Shown one piece after another: positions 1-13,527 of a stretch of DNA of 64,000 bases. Source of the DNA: Neopestalotiopsis rosae (lineage: Eukaryota > Ascomycota > Sordariomycetes > Amphisphaeriales > Sporocadaceae); contig JALGAS010000002.1 of the NCBI GenBank assembly GCA_023078685.1, positions 6,944,001 through 7,008,000 on the forward strand, in the 5' to 3' direction. Under the pieces are notes generated by a model that was given only the letters and a program-made list of their open reading frames with translations, had not been told where the DNA came from and made no database searches. A program made the position numbers and the translations under genes. How positions within the stretch are numbered: the stretch's first letter is position 1; every line of letters starts with the position of its first letter.

Positions 1-1539
1 TTCCACATGGACTCGACGTAGGCGCGGTCCTCGGCGTTCTCGGGGTCGAGCTTGGCGAACTCGTACGACTCCCAATCGGGAGCAACGTCGAAAGCATGCT
101 CGTGGTTGTCACCACGGATGGTGAAGGCACCGCGGATAACGGAGTCATCGTCAACACCGTAGACGGAGGCGCAACCGAAGATGTACTTGCGGGAAGCCTC
201 AAGACGGGTGAAGAGACCACCAATCAGGTTGGAGGACATGAAGGTCTTGGTGAGCTCGTCATCGTACTTGTACTTGACGGACCACAGAGTGTACTCGTCC
301 TTGGGAACCTTCTCCCAGAAGTACTTCATGGACTCGGACTCGTCGTTGTTGGAGTAGAATCGCTTCCACTCATCGAGAGGGTAGGTAGAGCGGGGGAGGA
401 GGTCAATGGGGTGCTTGGCCTTGGCCTCAGTGGGCATGTCGTCCTCCTCATCCACGGCCTGAGCCTTGGGCTTGGGGGCAGCCTTGGGCTTCTCGGCCTT
501 GGGGGCAGCCTCCTTCTTGGGGGGCTTGTTCTCGAGAGTGGGCTTCTCGATGAGCTCGAAGGGGTGGGCAACGTCAGAGTAGATCTTCTGGTTGTAGACG
601 GTCTCGTACCAGCGAGAGACGTTGGGGTTCTTGGCACGCCACTCCTTGTCGAAGAAGAACTGGAAGCCGCGGGAGATGATGCCGACGGCGAACAGGTCAG
701 CGAGGGTGATGCGCTCGCCAACGAGGAAGGTGTTGTTCAGCAGGTGCTGCTCAACAACGTTGATGGCCTTGGTGGCGGCCTTCTGGGCGTCATCAATGGT
801 CTTCTTGTTGTAGGCGTCCCAGCCCAGCAGGGGGCGGTACCAGGCACCGAGGTTGGGGAGAACCTCCATGTTGAAGAAGGAAGCCCACTTCAGGATGGAA
901 GCGTAGTCCTGCTTGGTCTTGCCGAGCAGAGTGGTCTTCTCATTCTGGGAAGTGACTATTCAATCCTTGTTAGCCTTGTGTTTTCCAAAAACAAAACCAA
1001 GTTTGCACAAGATTGGGTAGCGAGTTAAGATTGGGCAATTGTGTCAGATATAGAACCGGTATCCTCAAAAAAATGATTCAGATAGGGATAACTGTTAGAA
1101 ATTCTAGGTCATCATGGTAGAGCACCTATTTCGCACTGGCGAAACTGGGAAGGAAACGATTGGGCAGATGTGGCGGTGTTGGGTTCTTCCAAGACGAGAG
1201 AAGTCTTACGGTAGATGGCAATGGCAATGGACTCGGTCAGGACGTAGCCATCGGTGCCGACAAAGACGGGAACCTTGGACAGAGGGTTGAGCTTGAGGAA
1301 CTCGGGAGTCGGGTTGACGGTGTCGACAACGACAGTCTCGATGTCCAGACCGTTGGCCTTCGCAACAGCGAGGATGGCCGTGGTGCGGGGGTTGCGCTGC
1401 AAAGAAGAGTTGGGTTAGCAAACTGTTTGCCAGCAGAGAAGAGACGATAAGGAAGCGACTCGACTCCTCGGTGGTAGTAGAGCAGAGTCGCAGTGGATTA
1501 TTGGCTTACCTCCTTGGTGTAGACCTTTCCGAACGACAT
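1..1539 (-). CDS. Elongation factor 1-gamma (eEF1B gamma), 3' end outside window
   Basis: This subunit of the eEF1B exchange complex anchors the factor that recharges eEF1A with GTP during cytosolic translation. Three exons are read on the minus strand: 1539-1510, 1396-1210 and 955 to the window edge. Phases are consistent, and the 254-nt second intron is long for this window. Exon 1 encodes only MSFGKVYTKE. Exons 1-3 give a GST-like N-terminal domain (thioredoxin-type half, then the helical half with a LADLFAVG stretch). A Lys/Pro/Ala-rich linker follows, then the conserved EF1-gamma C-terminal domain starting near HPIDLLPRSTYPLDEWKRFY. The last part of that domain lies beyond position 1. 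The head-to-head neighbour is a mitochondrial ribosomal protein 531 bp away. The family call is very secure. Confidence 0.96.
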
Positions 1540-2070
1540 GATGGCGATGATTGACCTCTGTTGTTTTGGGAAAAGAAGGTTGGAAATCAATCAAGTCAAA
1601 TGTTTGGGAGAGGATACAAATCACACAATCTTGGGCCAGTTTGGCGGGGTCGTCAAAAAATATTTCGCCCCGCCGCGTGAGTCAAGGGTATTACCTCAAA
1701 CGGTCACTGCTCAGGCCACAATTATTATCCACAACCTGTGGCTGAATCGAGAAAAAGAAAAGTGGCTGGTGCTCCACCCCAAGCTTCAGCCACATCGGGT
1801 CCGGCGAATCAATTCCCTTTAGCTCGGACAAAACTTCAAAGTGCTTAGGTTAGGCCCATTGTTTGCCAATGAAGGTGAAGGCATTCCTGATCACCATTTA
1901 CGATTGATCCCACCGAGTTCGGTAGTAGCAGTAGCAGCACCTGGGCATCAATTCGACCGCCCTGCGTCTGCCTGTCCCATTGAACGCCCGAACCTACCCA
2001 CAGGGACAGGGACAATCAGAGCGCGCCAGCTGATTGGTATGCCGAAGTCGCAATAGAGAGACGCGCAACT
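1540..2070. promoter_or_regulatory. Divergent promoter between eEF1B gamma and uS9m
   Basis: 531 bp separate the start codons of two oppositely transcribed translation genes, so both promoters must lie here. Single-base and CT-rich patches are visible, but I could not assign a specific binding site with confidence. The promoter role is inferred from gene orientation. Confidence 0.6.
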
Positions 2071-3232
2071 ATGTCGACTTTAAGGTATACGGCGACCCGC
2101 TGTCTTCGGGACATACGACCGACGGCCAAGTCGCAATGGGGCTCGACACTCGCCATTAGACCAAAGAAGCAGAGCACAGTTGGTATTGCTGCCGTCTCCA
2201 GGGCCGCCATCTCGACAACGACGCCAAAGCTGGCTCTTGAGACCAATGGCAACGACACACCCGAGGACGCGCCAGGTTTCGGAGAACTCGAGGCTGCAGC
2301 TTCCGCACAGCAGGGTCAAGAGACCGCGATGAGCAGTGCATACGCGCCGTTTGCCCGCGCGGTGCCCGTCTCGCCCTCATACTTCTCTCGACAGCCGGTT
2401 TTCATGGACAGTTTTGTAGAGATACAGAACTTGGCCCGGAAATACGCGCGCCTGCCGACCTTGCCCAAAGAACAAGTCCAGCCCATGGCCTGGCGCACGA
2501 GGGAACAGTACCGCTTGGCGACGGGTGAGCAGGTTAAGGGAAAGGACTACGCAGCATGCTTGGGCCTGGTGAAGCGCCTTCACCAGATTCACCCGGATCT
2601 TATGCCCGAGGATGTTGCCCAGGGTATCTCGTCATTCAAGCGCGTTGTGAATCACTACATGAACAAGGCAAAGTTCATGCCGGTGGACAAATTCGGCCGA
2701 TCCATTGGAACTGGCAGGAGGAAGAGCTCCGTTGCTCGTGCCTACGTGATTGAGGGAACGGGCGAGGTTTTCGTAAACGGCAAGCCATTGAGCGATGCCT
2801 TCGGCAGAGTTCACGACCGCGAGTCTGCCGTGTGGGCTCTCAAATCCACTGAGCGCCTGGACAAGTACAACGTATGGGCTACCGTGACTGGTGGTGGCAC
2901 GACTGGTCAGGCCGAAGCAATGACCTTGGCGGTAGCCAAGGCCCTGTGTATTCACGAGCCGGCCCTCAAGAACCCATTGAGACGAGGTAAGCCGAGCCCC
3001 CATGTTCTTAGTATAGCGTGTGGGTCGAGTGAAAAGCCGTTTCGCATTGTCATTTTGACATGTCTGGCATATGCAATCACCGCCTCAAGCACATTCCACT
3101 CCTTGCTCATGTGAGAACACGAATGCTAACATCACTTCAGCCGGATGTATTACACGTGACCCTAGAGCCGTGGAGAGAAAGAAGGCTGGCCACGTCAAGG
3201 CCAGAAAGATGCCTACCTGGGTCAAGCGATGA
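2071..3232 (+). CDS. Mitochondrial small-subunit ribosomal protein uS9m (MRPS9)
   Basis: Component of the mitochondrial ribosome small subunit. Two exons, 2071-2986 and 3141-3232, join in phase to give 335 aa. The N-terminus is rich in Arg, Ser and Thr with few acidic residues for about 50 residues, as expected of a matrix-targeting presequence. A fungal-specific extension follows. The S9 domain occupies roughly residues 200-335 and carries the [14 protein letters not shown] signature near 213. Exon 2 supplies the diagnostic basic tail with DPRAVERKK and the terminal WVKR. Without the intron the frame runs into an unrelated sequence ending at 3114, so the splice is required for the conserved C-terminus. 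Residues and length fit fungal MRPS9. Confidence 0.95.
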
Positions 3233-6200
3233 TCGCCAAGTCATTATTGGCCCTCAACAGAGAGTTCAATCGATCATATGTTGTGTTTTGTGCGTCATCG
3301 CGCAAGGGATGAATTCGTGTTCAAGCCCACTTTGAGATTGCCTCCCTATGCGCATGCTTCCTCACAACCCTGAGAGAAGCCATGGTCAAATCAGCCTTAC
3401 CACTGCGCGGTCCGGGCTTTGGTGGTAGGGCTCTTATGTCATCCAATCAATTTATAGATCTGCAACTGAGGCTGGGGCTTCCAAGCGAAGAAGTTTCAGG
3501 ATCACAAAGGAGACGGGGAAAAGACGGCATTCCCGGCTCGATCCGTGCTGGCTGAAAGAAACCAGAACTCAGCTGTACGTTTCCATTGTAGCAATATGTA
3601 ACTTAAAGTATCGGGCTAAAGAGCTCGTGTGTATTTAAAGATGCGCCCACAATTATGCACTCCGAGATTATGGTTCTGGTTCAGCTAGCTTTGGGTCGGT
3701 CCCAGTCATGTGCTTTGTTTACATAGAGTAGCACGCGCGGATTCGCGGTTGTCGATGACGGCGCGTGGGTGATTAGCTAGCACGATTAGGAAGAAGACCA
3801 AGTTCGCCCATCTTGGGGCTACTAGCGGTTAGCATACAGATCCCAGTTTGCAAAGCCTCCAAACTCAGCGATGGTCTTCGTGATCAAAGGCGAATAGGGT
3901 CAGCATAGGCACGAGAGCATGGGCCAAGACATGGGCATGGAGTCTAGTCTAGCGGATGGGAGTTGACAGATGGGACTTAAGTTGCGAGACCGAACAACTA
4001 GCTAGCTAGGCTGTAACAGGTAGCCCGCGGTTGCGGGCATGAAGGGAAAGCCCGGTCATGCGACTGGGAAATGAATTGGTATTGGAACCTACGAAGAAAG
4101 CTGCCTGTTCCCAGGGTGCCAATATCGTGATCGACTCCCGCACGTGTTGTTGGCCTACAGCATGTCGTCTGGTGATGTAGCTTTCGGCATTGCCGAGGAA
4201 CCCTGGCAAACCTGGACTAAAGACTGTGAATTGAGGACCTATTCTTACAAAACTTTTGCGACTGAGTTGGGACAAGAATCGACGGAAACATCATGTTGGT
4301 TCATGTATATGTCGATTATCTGGGAGATGAGTTAAAAGCCACAACCTGGCAGATTGGTGGCATGTCGTTTGTTGTTTCCGGGTCCCATGGGCTCTAATCG
4401 CGAATCGTCAAGGAGAGATCCCGACCCCGAGAGATCTGACATGCCTCAGATCTTCGTCTACTGCACCCCGTATCCTGCAGGGTCATGGTTTCATCAAGAG
4501 CCGTTTTGGGACGGGAAGACTTTCGCGGCGGCCAGCCGTCAACGCCGGGAGCTACCCAGGTTAGATCTGTGCTAGAGCTTCGACAATAGCATGAGTGGAT
4601 TGAATATCATATGATAATGACGCATCACATTTGGTTGATATTGTTGTACCTTGGGACGACGCTCCGTGCCATGGCTATGAAGGTATCCAATTCGAGGCAA
4701 TTGAGTCTCGGGCCCAGATGAAGTATAGTGGTGGAACCTCTGGACCAGAGCTGGTGCAGATTGTTTCATTTGGTTATTGCTGGAAATGGTGAAGACTGCG
4801 AGAAGCCTGCATCTCGCACAGACAGGACCGTACGTGTGTGATGAATTTAGTCCACCAATTCATGCAATGGCGCTCCATGGGGGATTCGGCGCCGGAACCC
4901 TTCTAGAAGGACTAGAAGGACTAGAATAGACGTTGGTGGTTTCACAGCCATTGGCGCGGCGCTAGAATGGATTGCCTGCATCAGTATTCGTCAGTGCCAT
5001 TTCGGTTCGACGCAACTTGAGAGTGAGAAACAGCTAAGCAGGTAATAAAGGCTCAATGCATGAGAAACACCAGCCATCTGGGTATACTAGTGTGGAAGAA
5101 TACTCTGCCAAGTAAGCAAGTACTAGGGGTGTCTGTAAAGAGGGTGGAATGAACAACGAGCATGTTTTGGAGCGTAGTAGAATAGTACAAGCCTGACCAT
5201 GGAATAGACGATCAGGCTCCGTGGCCTCGTTTCCTACTTGGTTCAGGGTACAGCTGGCAAGATTCAGGTCATGTCGCTATTATTATTCGTTTTGGGAGAT
5301 GGTCAAATGCAAGAAGTTTTTGTGCACCGGCCGCTTCTTCTTGACTTCAAAATCCTGAAGCCGGGATCTACGTATGGGGCTGGTGTTTGACAGATCTTGC
5401 TTCTTGGAGAAAGAATTTTTGCCGGTGCCGTAATACGATGTAATCTTGTGGGCCCTGCAGCCTCGCTGGAGACTTTCACGACGTCCTACAACGTACTGGA
5501 CTTTGTAGATGAGGCTGACGAGTGAAGCCACATGCATAGCCGGCCGAGTTAAACGCGAAGAACATCAAGGTCATGGAAGCGCATGATTGGCTGAGCGAGC
5601 GTCGTCGTGTACCTGAACGGTTGCAGTCACGGCAGTCGACCACGCGTGAGGGTCCCCCAAGCGCGCAGCAGTAGTGTATCTCATTACTCGCGTCGAGATA
5701 GACTGAGCTGACCAGCCAGAGACGAGGTGGAACATGTTTGGATCTCCACAGACGACTCGACTTGTTGGCCGCCGCTTCCGCGGCCTTTTGGTCATGTATC
5801 AAATAGGCATCATTACCACAATGCCGGGCCGAAGGGAGCTCGTTTTGCCTTTGGATGGCAAACCTATACTGTGCCTCAATTGACTGACTGTGCGAACATG
5901 GCGTAGTACCGGATGTGAAACGACAGCCATAGATATCTAGGTACTGTACTTTTGATCCATGGAAGCACTGGGCGAGGCGCCTATCGTTTGTATGCAGCTT
6001 GTCTTTTGACCGTGTCAATCATGGTCGCAACTTCGCCTCTTCTGTGGTGCATGATGTACGGCGATCAGAATGTTGTGCGGCCGAGGCTGATGATTTTGGG
6101 ATAGCTACGCATACTGGCCGGGCTCGGAGCGCGAGCAACAAGAAGCTGTTTTGTTCCTCGTCGAGACCCGATAATTCTCGGTATCTGCTGTCATCAACAC

Positions 6201-9200
6201 AGGGAATGACTTGCCAGTAGGCGTGTAATGTTTCCCCCCATCTCAGTCCAGTGCGTCCACTCCGCATCTGTGCTGCGTAACGACATTGCCAGGAGTGGGA
6301 GGGAATACTTACTTGTGCGAACGTTCCTGCATACAGTTAGCCCGTGACGGTGAACAATGGGAGAAAAAGGTGTGAAAAAGATGAGGGCTTTGTGGTTGGC
6401 TTCAAGGGAGTACTACCATACGTAGCTAGCAAACTTGGCTTGACGACAGGTTGATCGACAGCTTCTAGCGCGTAATGTGACTCCATCAGCACTTGAACTG
6501 TTTGAGTAAGGTTGCAATGACGATGGGTTTGATCTGAGGCCCACCACTAGGTAGCACTGGTAGTCAGATTGATGAAGAAAGGGCTCAGAACAATCGCCAG
6601 ACCCCAGCCCAGTTGGTAATTCTGCCAGGGGCGGCATCGTGCTGCTGCATTGCTTGCTTGCATTGCGAATGCAGCAGGGGTTAATAGCGTGGTAGCTTGG
6701 ATACAAGGGAGCTCACCTAGTGCAGTCCAGTGGTAGCCAAGGTGCTGTGCCTCTGGACGCTTGGCCTGTTTGCGGGGAATTGGCGAGGAATGATGGATCA
6801 AAGATACCGACTCGTCCAGGCACAGGAACCACTCTTTGTGAGGATGAAGACGTCTTGATTGATGTTCGACCAGTGCGAGCTTGGAAATAGTTGCCGCAAG
6901 AGAGGCCCAAAGTCGATGTGTCCATGCGACAAACAAAGCTGGAGGTTCCAAGACCTTGGGCTGTGTCCGAGCGAGGAAACTTGTCACAGATCCTTTGAAG
7001 CAAAGATATGCCTGGGTATATTTGCAAACGTCGCAGGGCTGTGTAGACGGGTTGAGGCAAAGCCGCCATGGCCAGGTAAATTTTAGATATGGTCATTCTC
7101 GTTCACACATCCGTATCTTTGATGGTTCCAGTTCTGACGAGGTGCAACAGACACATGGAAGCAGCCACCAGACGCGCCCTCTCACAGGTCAAGCCGAAGG
7201 TAGAAACATTTTTGTGACGCAGGTATGTGGATTCGATTTTGGTGCTGGTGTCGGTTCTGGATGTATTCTTTTCGTTCCTTTGCTTCTGGCACCAGCACTA
7301 GGTAGTAAACCGCCTTGACGAGTTCCGAATGCTGTCATTTTTGGCCCTGGGCGCTGGCTGGGATATCGGACTGGGGGATTTCCAGTTCGGCAGTGGGCTC
7401 CAGAGCAACAATCCATCTTGGCTGGCCCCTGCCGTGGGTGAGTGGATGAGTGGATGAGAGACGATCTAAACTTGAAGCTCTACCCTGACTAGGGCCCCAC
7501 TCCTTTGACGACATGCCTCGTGATTGCCCCTGACCTGGTCACCTTCTTTGGCCCTTTCAACGACTGACATGGAACATGGTTCTTTTGGTAGCAGTGAATT
7601 GCACTGAGTGAAAGAACAAGATCAGCGCTGATGAGCACTGGAACGGAGCATTTGACGCACTGAGTCTGTAGCTGGCAGTTGCTTGCTTGATTGCTTGCTT
7701 GCTCTCCCCAGCAAAGGAAAAATTAAAAAACACTTGCAAACCCGGGGTCTGCAATACACAGTACCGCGACTCCAGAACTCCAGGCTTGGACCCCGTATCA
7801 ATGGGCACCCGCTTTCCGAAAGATCAGTGAATGGAACGGAATTCTTTCCCCAGGTCCTACCTATCGAGTTGCTGGTCTTTGGCCATGTACACTGTACAGT
7901 GACTAACAACTATCCCAAGCGGTAAGAGAAGGTCGTAGAACGTAGGGCCGCAAGCCAGCGAGGCATCACATTGGTTGGGCAGCAGTTGTCGAATCATCGG
8001 TCAGCAAAGTCATGCCCCCTCCGGTCGGTTAACCTACAGCACCGCGCCCATCAGCCATCCATCCGTCGTACCGTCTGTGCCAGGTATCTACATACATACA
8101 TGCATTGCCTGCAATCATACACACATACATCAGGTAGTGAGGTAGGGAGCCCAAGGGGCAATCTTTCAGCCCAGAGCTAAATTGGGCTGGGCTCGGCTCG
8201 GGGACGTCTTTTGCGTCGAAAAGGAAACATTGGATTGGAAAGCTTTATTTTAGGGTGGTTCGATGGCCTCGAGCTAAACGACCAATCAATCGTCGCGATG
8301 CAATATTCCATCGTCAACGAGTTTTTAGCATCATCTGGGGCCTCGGATTCCATCGTGTTGAGTACAAGCTTGCTTTGGAGGCTTATCACAAGAGGTCTCA
8401 TCATTGTCTTTTCAACAAGGCCCATCAAAGCTGGTCTAGACAAAGATTACTATTGTATTAATTATTTCATTCAAAAGTTACATCTGGCGCGATAAATACG
8501 AAAGAGGCCAGTATTGGCAAATATGCCAAGGTATGGAATCGAACTATTTCCCTTGCATTTATCAGCTTACCAGGCACTCACAAAGCACATGATTCCCATA
8601 TATCCGCAGCAACGTGCTATTTCCAGTCTAAAGACATTTCATTGTCGCTCACACGGCAATCCCCCAGGAGACTGTGCCGCATTGATTTCGCAAACTGAAG
8701 ACTTATCTTCTGCCCCCATCTCATCAGTTCAAGGTTGAGTATGGCTGAATTTGGAGGGTTTTAGAGTGTCGTAGGGCACAAACATTGCCTATAATAAGAT
8801 TTGAAGACCGCAACAAATGAACGTCTCCATGATAACAACACAGGCTATACTACTACAGTACTTCCTCGGTAGCTACAGTAGCAAGGTACATGATCGATGC
8901 GTAATTCGATGCGGCACAGCTCTCCGCCACCCGGGGCCCGGCACTTGGGTGCATTAAACTTGAAGGGTATCAATGCAGGTCACATCTCGATTCCTGGTTG
9001 GTTCTTTTTTAACCTTCGACCACCGCATGCCCTCCAGGACCACATTGGAGTCAAATTCTGCATCGAGACCATCATCATGTACGTAAAAGAAGTCAAGTCA
9101 GGCGGTATCCGGACAGAAACAGTAGGTAATGTAGTCATGAGAAAAAGTTCTCACCACTTGCCTCGGTGCTCTTCGACTTTCCGGAGCACCACGGACTTTT

Positions 9201-9340
9201 GGGGCACCTCGGCAATACCTCTCGTCAACCTTGTTTGAGATATGTCTGTTTTTGGTATCTTGCGCCAAGCTGACACGTCGGTCAGTGCAAGTCCATTGAT
9301 CAGAAAGTGGCAAGCGCACGCGCGAGCTTTCATTTAGGAT
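3233..9340. other. Gene-poor stretch, no supported coding gene
   Basis: About 6 kb hold only short overlapping open frames on both strands (for example near 5476-6018, 6547-6987 and 8211-8495). Their translations show no domain, no consistent splice structure and no family resemblance that I recognise. Minor repeats are visible: a CTAGAAGGA unit repeated 2.7 times at 4903-4927, and CATA-type repeats near 8090-8130. I see no tRNA-like clover leaf and no transposase. The stretch may hold untranslated transcripts or decayed sequence. Confidence 0.5.
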
Positions 9341-12220
9341 ATTGTCCCCCTTTATACAATATTTAAAAAGGACAGGAAGTAAAGCGACCGCCGGCCCGAC
9401 CCCGGAGTCGCGGACCCTGAGAAAGAATAAAGGTCGTGACTATCTTAGCGTTCGGCTTTTCATCCGCTGCTGCTCGTCTGAAGCCTGTGTCCCAGCAATT
9501 GATCAGTGGGCAGGATCAGGTATCGTATCCTTGAGGCAATCGCCAATCCTCTCGCAACCCCTTCCCAGTCTGCGCGTTGCGTCAGATCTGGGCTGGGATT
9601 AGTCACCCGTCTTGGGACACCTAACCCACCAAGTCGGAGCTTGGAATTTTGGGGGGGAGCATCTGAATTTGACCTTGCTTTTTCCTCTCCCTCTTTGTTG
9701 CCCTGCCTCACACGTACTTCGGGGTTGGTTTGTGGGTTACAAAAAAAAAACAAAAGACGGGAAGGCAATTACCACATCCGCCTTACCTCGAAAGCCCTCC
9801 TTTCATCCTTTTCTTTCATCCCGTCTGCTGGGATTCTCCAGCCTCTCAGGCCACCCTCCTCTTTCCATCCAAAGGGGAACAAAAAAAAAAAGTAGCATAC
9901 ATACCATGATATAGCTTACAGTTGTAAATTTGAGTCACTTGACCGACACCTGGGTGTGGCACAATCTAGCTTGTACCGAACTAAGTAAATGCTAGTCCAT
10001 AATGGAGCTCAGGCCTGGCATCCACATTGATTGCCTGTGCACGCCATTTTCGCTCTCTCCGTCGGTCACCAGGGAAGAAAAGAGAGAAAGAAGAAAAATA
10101 AAGATTAAAAGATACTGGGCCAAACCGAATTACGTATTTTTCTGCCAAAAATCTTTGCCAAGCTAAGTAAGTCGTTCACCCATCTAATGTCTCCATTTCA
10201 ACAATATTTCTCTGTTACCACTTGCGCCGTTCTTGCCCACCCCCAATTCAACGGTGCATCGATCAAATGTTTCCATTGGAAATTTGTGAGTAAGCTATTC
10301 ATAACCTAGGGACGATTCTTTCTCTATGTCTGCGTACTTCCCATTCTCAGCATTAATCCAATCTACCCATCGATCGATTAATCAATCAATCAATCAATGT
10401 TTTTCTCCCATGTCCTACCCACAGCCCCAGGGTACGTGCGAAAGCAAGATCAAGAAGTCGAAACCTGGATATTACCAGCTAGTCTAGTTAAGACCCCCCT
10501 CGAGTCGATCCACACACTCTCTCTTTCCTTCCAATTGTTCTACTGTGACACTACTACCTAATTGCTCAACACTCTAAAAAAGAAGTCACTCAAATGGAAC
10601 CTCTTCGCCTTGCTCTGTCCCCGTCTGGCGCCATCTGACTACACTAGGTTATATTGCCAGACTAAAAAAAAACACGTACCTTTTTTTTTCTTTTTTTTTC
10701 TTTTTGACATTTTCTTTTTTTATTTTCACTGTCGTAACTACTACCACCTACGACTAGTTCGACTGGCCTCTCTTTCTCTCTCACGCCCGGACGGACTACA
10801 TCACTGCCGTGCGGTATCGCCTGCCTGTTCACACCGCGGCCAATGTCAACAAGGAGATCACCGATGTGCTAGATGAAAATCCTCCGACATTTAACAACCA
10901 GGCCGTCTCCACCTGAAGTACACAACACCAACCGTCAGCCTGACCGTATTCCCCATTGGGCCTTCGTCTGCTTTCTCTCTCTACTTCTGCCCTGGTCATG
11001 CTCCTCATACAATTTCAGCTACTCGAGTAACATCACGCCTGGTGACCCTCCTCTTCCTTCACCAATATAGTCTCCAAGGTCTCGTCCGCACCACCTGTCC
11101 GCCTGGTCATATCGATACTCATTCAAAAAGTGCTCATTGACTTTACCAGGCATCAGACATTGTTGGCTTTTGGACTACTTGGAAAACTAGACCACCCTGT
11201 CAATCTGCCTCTTTTTCTACTATCATTTCCACCCTCGTCAACATCTACTATAGTCAAAGGCAGAGCGGATCGCCCTGACGAGCATACAAAGCACCTACCA
11301 ACAGCTTGCTTGCTCGTGAGACCCTGGTGCGGCGGCTTTCTATCTGAACGACGACGCAAGGTCACTGCTTGTTCCGCCTGAGTACCTCTGTAATCTCTCC
11401 CGGGATACTCCTAGTACCAGTAGTGACAACCGTTAACAAGTCGGTACACTACGTCTCCCCCACTCGGGCTATTTTTTTTTCTCTGTTTACGACTCCGGCC
11501 CAAGGATCTAGAGAGGTCAAGGTCAAATCTGGGAGGACCGACGGCGGGGACATAATCATCCCTACTACTTTTGTCTACGATTAAGGCATGAACCAAAGCT
11601 TTCCGCTCTTTAGTACATACAGATTGAGGGTCCTTTGAGTCTGCTATTTGGACGTGTTCCTTCGCTCGGCAGGCAGTCCTTGATTATTTCATTCCCTATT
11701 GTGCCGCCTTCCTTGCCCAAAAATCAAGAAGGAAAAAAAACCACACTCGCTCATCCAAGGCTGCCAGCTATAGTCTGATAGTCCCATCATATATCACCAC
11801 CACCATCCCCACAGAGAGAGAAAAGCAAAGGAAAGACCGGAAATCCTTCCTGTCGCCAGCATCATTGTCTCCAGCGCGACTGACAACCACAAACCAACTT
11901 GAACCCATTCCGCGGCTTCACGACTCGCGTATTTTCTACTTGACAGGGTTTTACGATAAGTCCTTTTGCTGGCCCCGCGTACCTTGTGGTAAGCTACACA
12001 AAGCGCGCCCGCCGATACCACCATTGGACATCAGGAAGAGTTCTGCATTTTGTAGACACGAGCACGTTTCGATCCTTCACCTATCTCCAGCAAAGTCGGT
12101 CACACGGCCGGCTCTTGAAGCAAACTGGCCTTAATCTACTCTACGCCCGCTCCGCTGCCGGAGGTACACCACCGGCTTGGATCACCACTCCAGACTACAG
12201 GCAATCAGTACGACCGTGGC
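9341..12220 (+). promoter_or_regulatory. CT-rich probable promoter and long 5' leader of the 12221 gene
   Basis: The plus strand becomes strongly pyrimidine-rich, with long C/T runs, T-tracts at about 10681-10720 and many short upstream open frames. This continues right up to the start codon at 12221. Such CT-rich multi-kilobase leaders are common ahead of regulatory genes in Pezizomycotina. No coding gene is supported. Leader status is inferred from base composition and position; leader introns are possible but cannot be placed. Confidence 0.45.
10381..10398. repeat. Short (ATCA)n tandem repeat
   Basis: About four and a half ATCA units follow an overlapping CGATCGATTA stretch. It is a simple microsatellite in the presumed leader of the gene at 12221. 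Confidence 0.85.
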
Positions 12221-13527
12221 ATGGATGAAAACGCGCGTAGGAGGAGGCAGAACGAAGCGCCCATAAACACGTCTTCGAACTCAAGATACCCCGACCCAAA
12301 TGCGCAAAGGAGACCGTACGGCGCAAGCACAGGCGCGTCTGACAGGTATCGCCCCGCGTCTCTCAACACGTCCCCTACGACGGCACGAGGCATGGGAGCA
12401 ACGGGTGGGTACAGCGGTTACTATCAGGATCAGGCTGCGGCTTTCTCGACCGCCATGCCACAAAACACAATGCCATACCAATCCGAGTATGGGCAGGATA
12501 CGAGGCAAACAACCCAGAATTTCGGCGCCTACAACACTCCCATGATGTACAACGTCCCGCAAGCGGGCGCGCAAAGTGCCGTCTACGATACGAGTCAACA
12601 GTTCCCGTCTCGGCAGCCTGCAGCAATGCAGATTATGCCAACCGATGTGGCCGCCCCATACTTCCCGGGTGAACCAACCAACTCAGCTGCTGCGTCTGGT
12701 TTGCAAGGTCAAGGGACTTCTTCAGGCACTTCTGCAGTATATCAACAAAGCCCGGCAGACCAGCGCGCCATGCTTCAAAACTACCCCAGTGGAATGGCGT
12801 CAATGAGCGGAATGTCACAGGCGTCGAGCGCGCCGCCAGAACAGCCCGTTCAGCAGGAGGAAGAAGACTACGGTCACATGGGGCAGGCCTACAACGACTA
12901 TCAGGCGGCTCTGAAGGAGATCTTCACGAACATTCGGAATGGAGTGTTGATGACAGCTAGCGAGTCTCTTTTGAATGTATCTGATTGGCTCTTGTCCAAG
13001 GCCAATGAGTTGGGTAAGGAATTTTCTTCTTCCTCTTTTTCCTGGCTTTCCCCCCTTCATATATGAACAGAAAACAATCTATCGAAGCAGTATGCTAAAT
13101 TCAATATCGTCTTTAGGTCTCGTTGTTGACAACCCCGAGCTGCACCACGATCGCATCAAGCTTTGGAATGACTTCAACCATGCATGGCTTGGACTATTGC
13201 AAAAACAAAAGGACATGGTCGAATCCGGCATTGCACCTCAAAGAGGCCAGGCATTGATTACAGAACAGCAGCTGACCAAAATGGGTAAAGAGCTGGTTCG
13301 AATGTGTGATGGCATCGAGCGCCATGGTCTGGTAGACTACGAATATGGTGTGTGGGAAGAGAAGATTATGGACAGTAAGTGCCCATCTGGGCTAATGCGA
13401 CTGGCTGCCTTGTAGCCGTACTAATCAGATTGCAGTCCTTACGGAGTGTCTTGACCTCTATGATAACAACGAGGAAGCCGATACGAGTACCAATGCTGCC
13501 GGGCCAAGTCACAGTGCTTCCCGCTAA
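12221..13527 (+). CDS. Uncharacterised Q/S/M-rich fungal protein with helical C-terminal domain
   Basis: I do not recognise a named family. Three exons (12221-13013, 13117-13374, 13436-13527) join in phase to give 380 aa; the last intron has a CTAAT branch-type sequence. Residues 1 to about 220 are low-complexity and rich in Ser, Gln, Met, Pro, Tyr and Gly, starting with a basic MDENARRRRQ; they look disordered. From about 225 to 350 the sequence is amphipathic and predicted helical, with no gaps, Trp/Leu-rich segments such as LWNDFNHAWLGLLQKQKDM, and conserved-looking GLVDYEYGVWE. It ends in a short polar tail. The long CT-rich leader suggests a regulated gene, perhaps a scaffold or transcription cofactor, but the function is unknown. 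Confidence 0.85.

Noticed and set aside
96..1028. 310-aa plus-strand open frame opposite eEF1B gamma
   Set aside because: It is the antisense shadow of a strongly codon-biased, conserved gene; its Val/Leu/Gly-rich product has no domain.
5476..6018. 180-aa minus-strand frame in the gene-poor region
   Set aside because: No domain, unusual Ser/Arg/Cys composition, and no splice or start context that extends it; probably chance.
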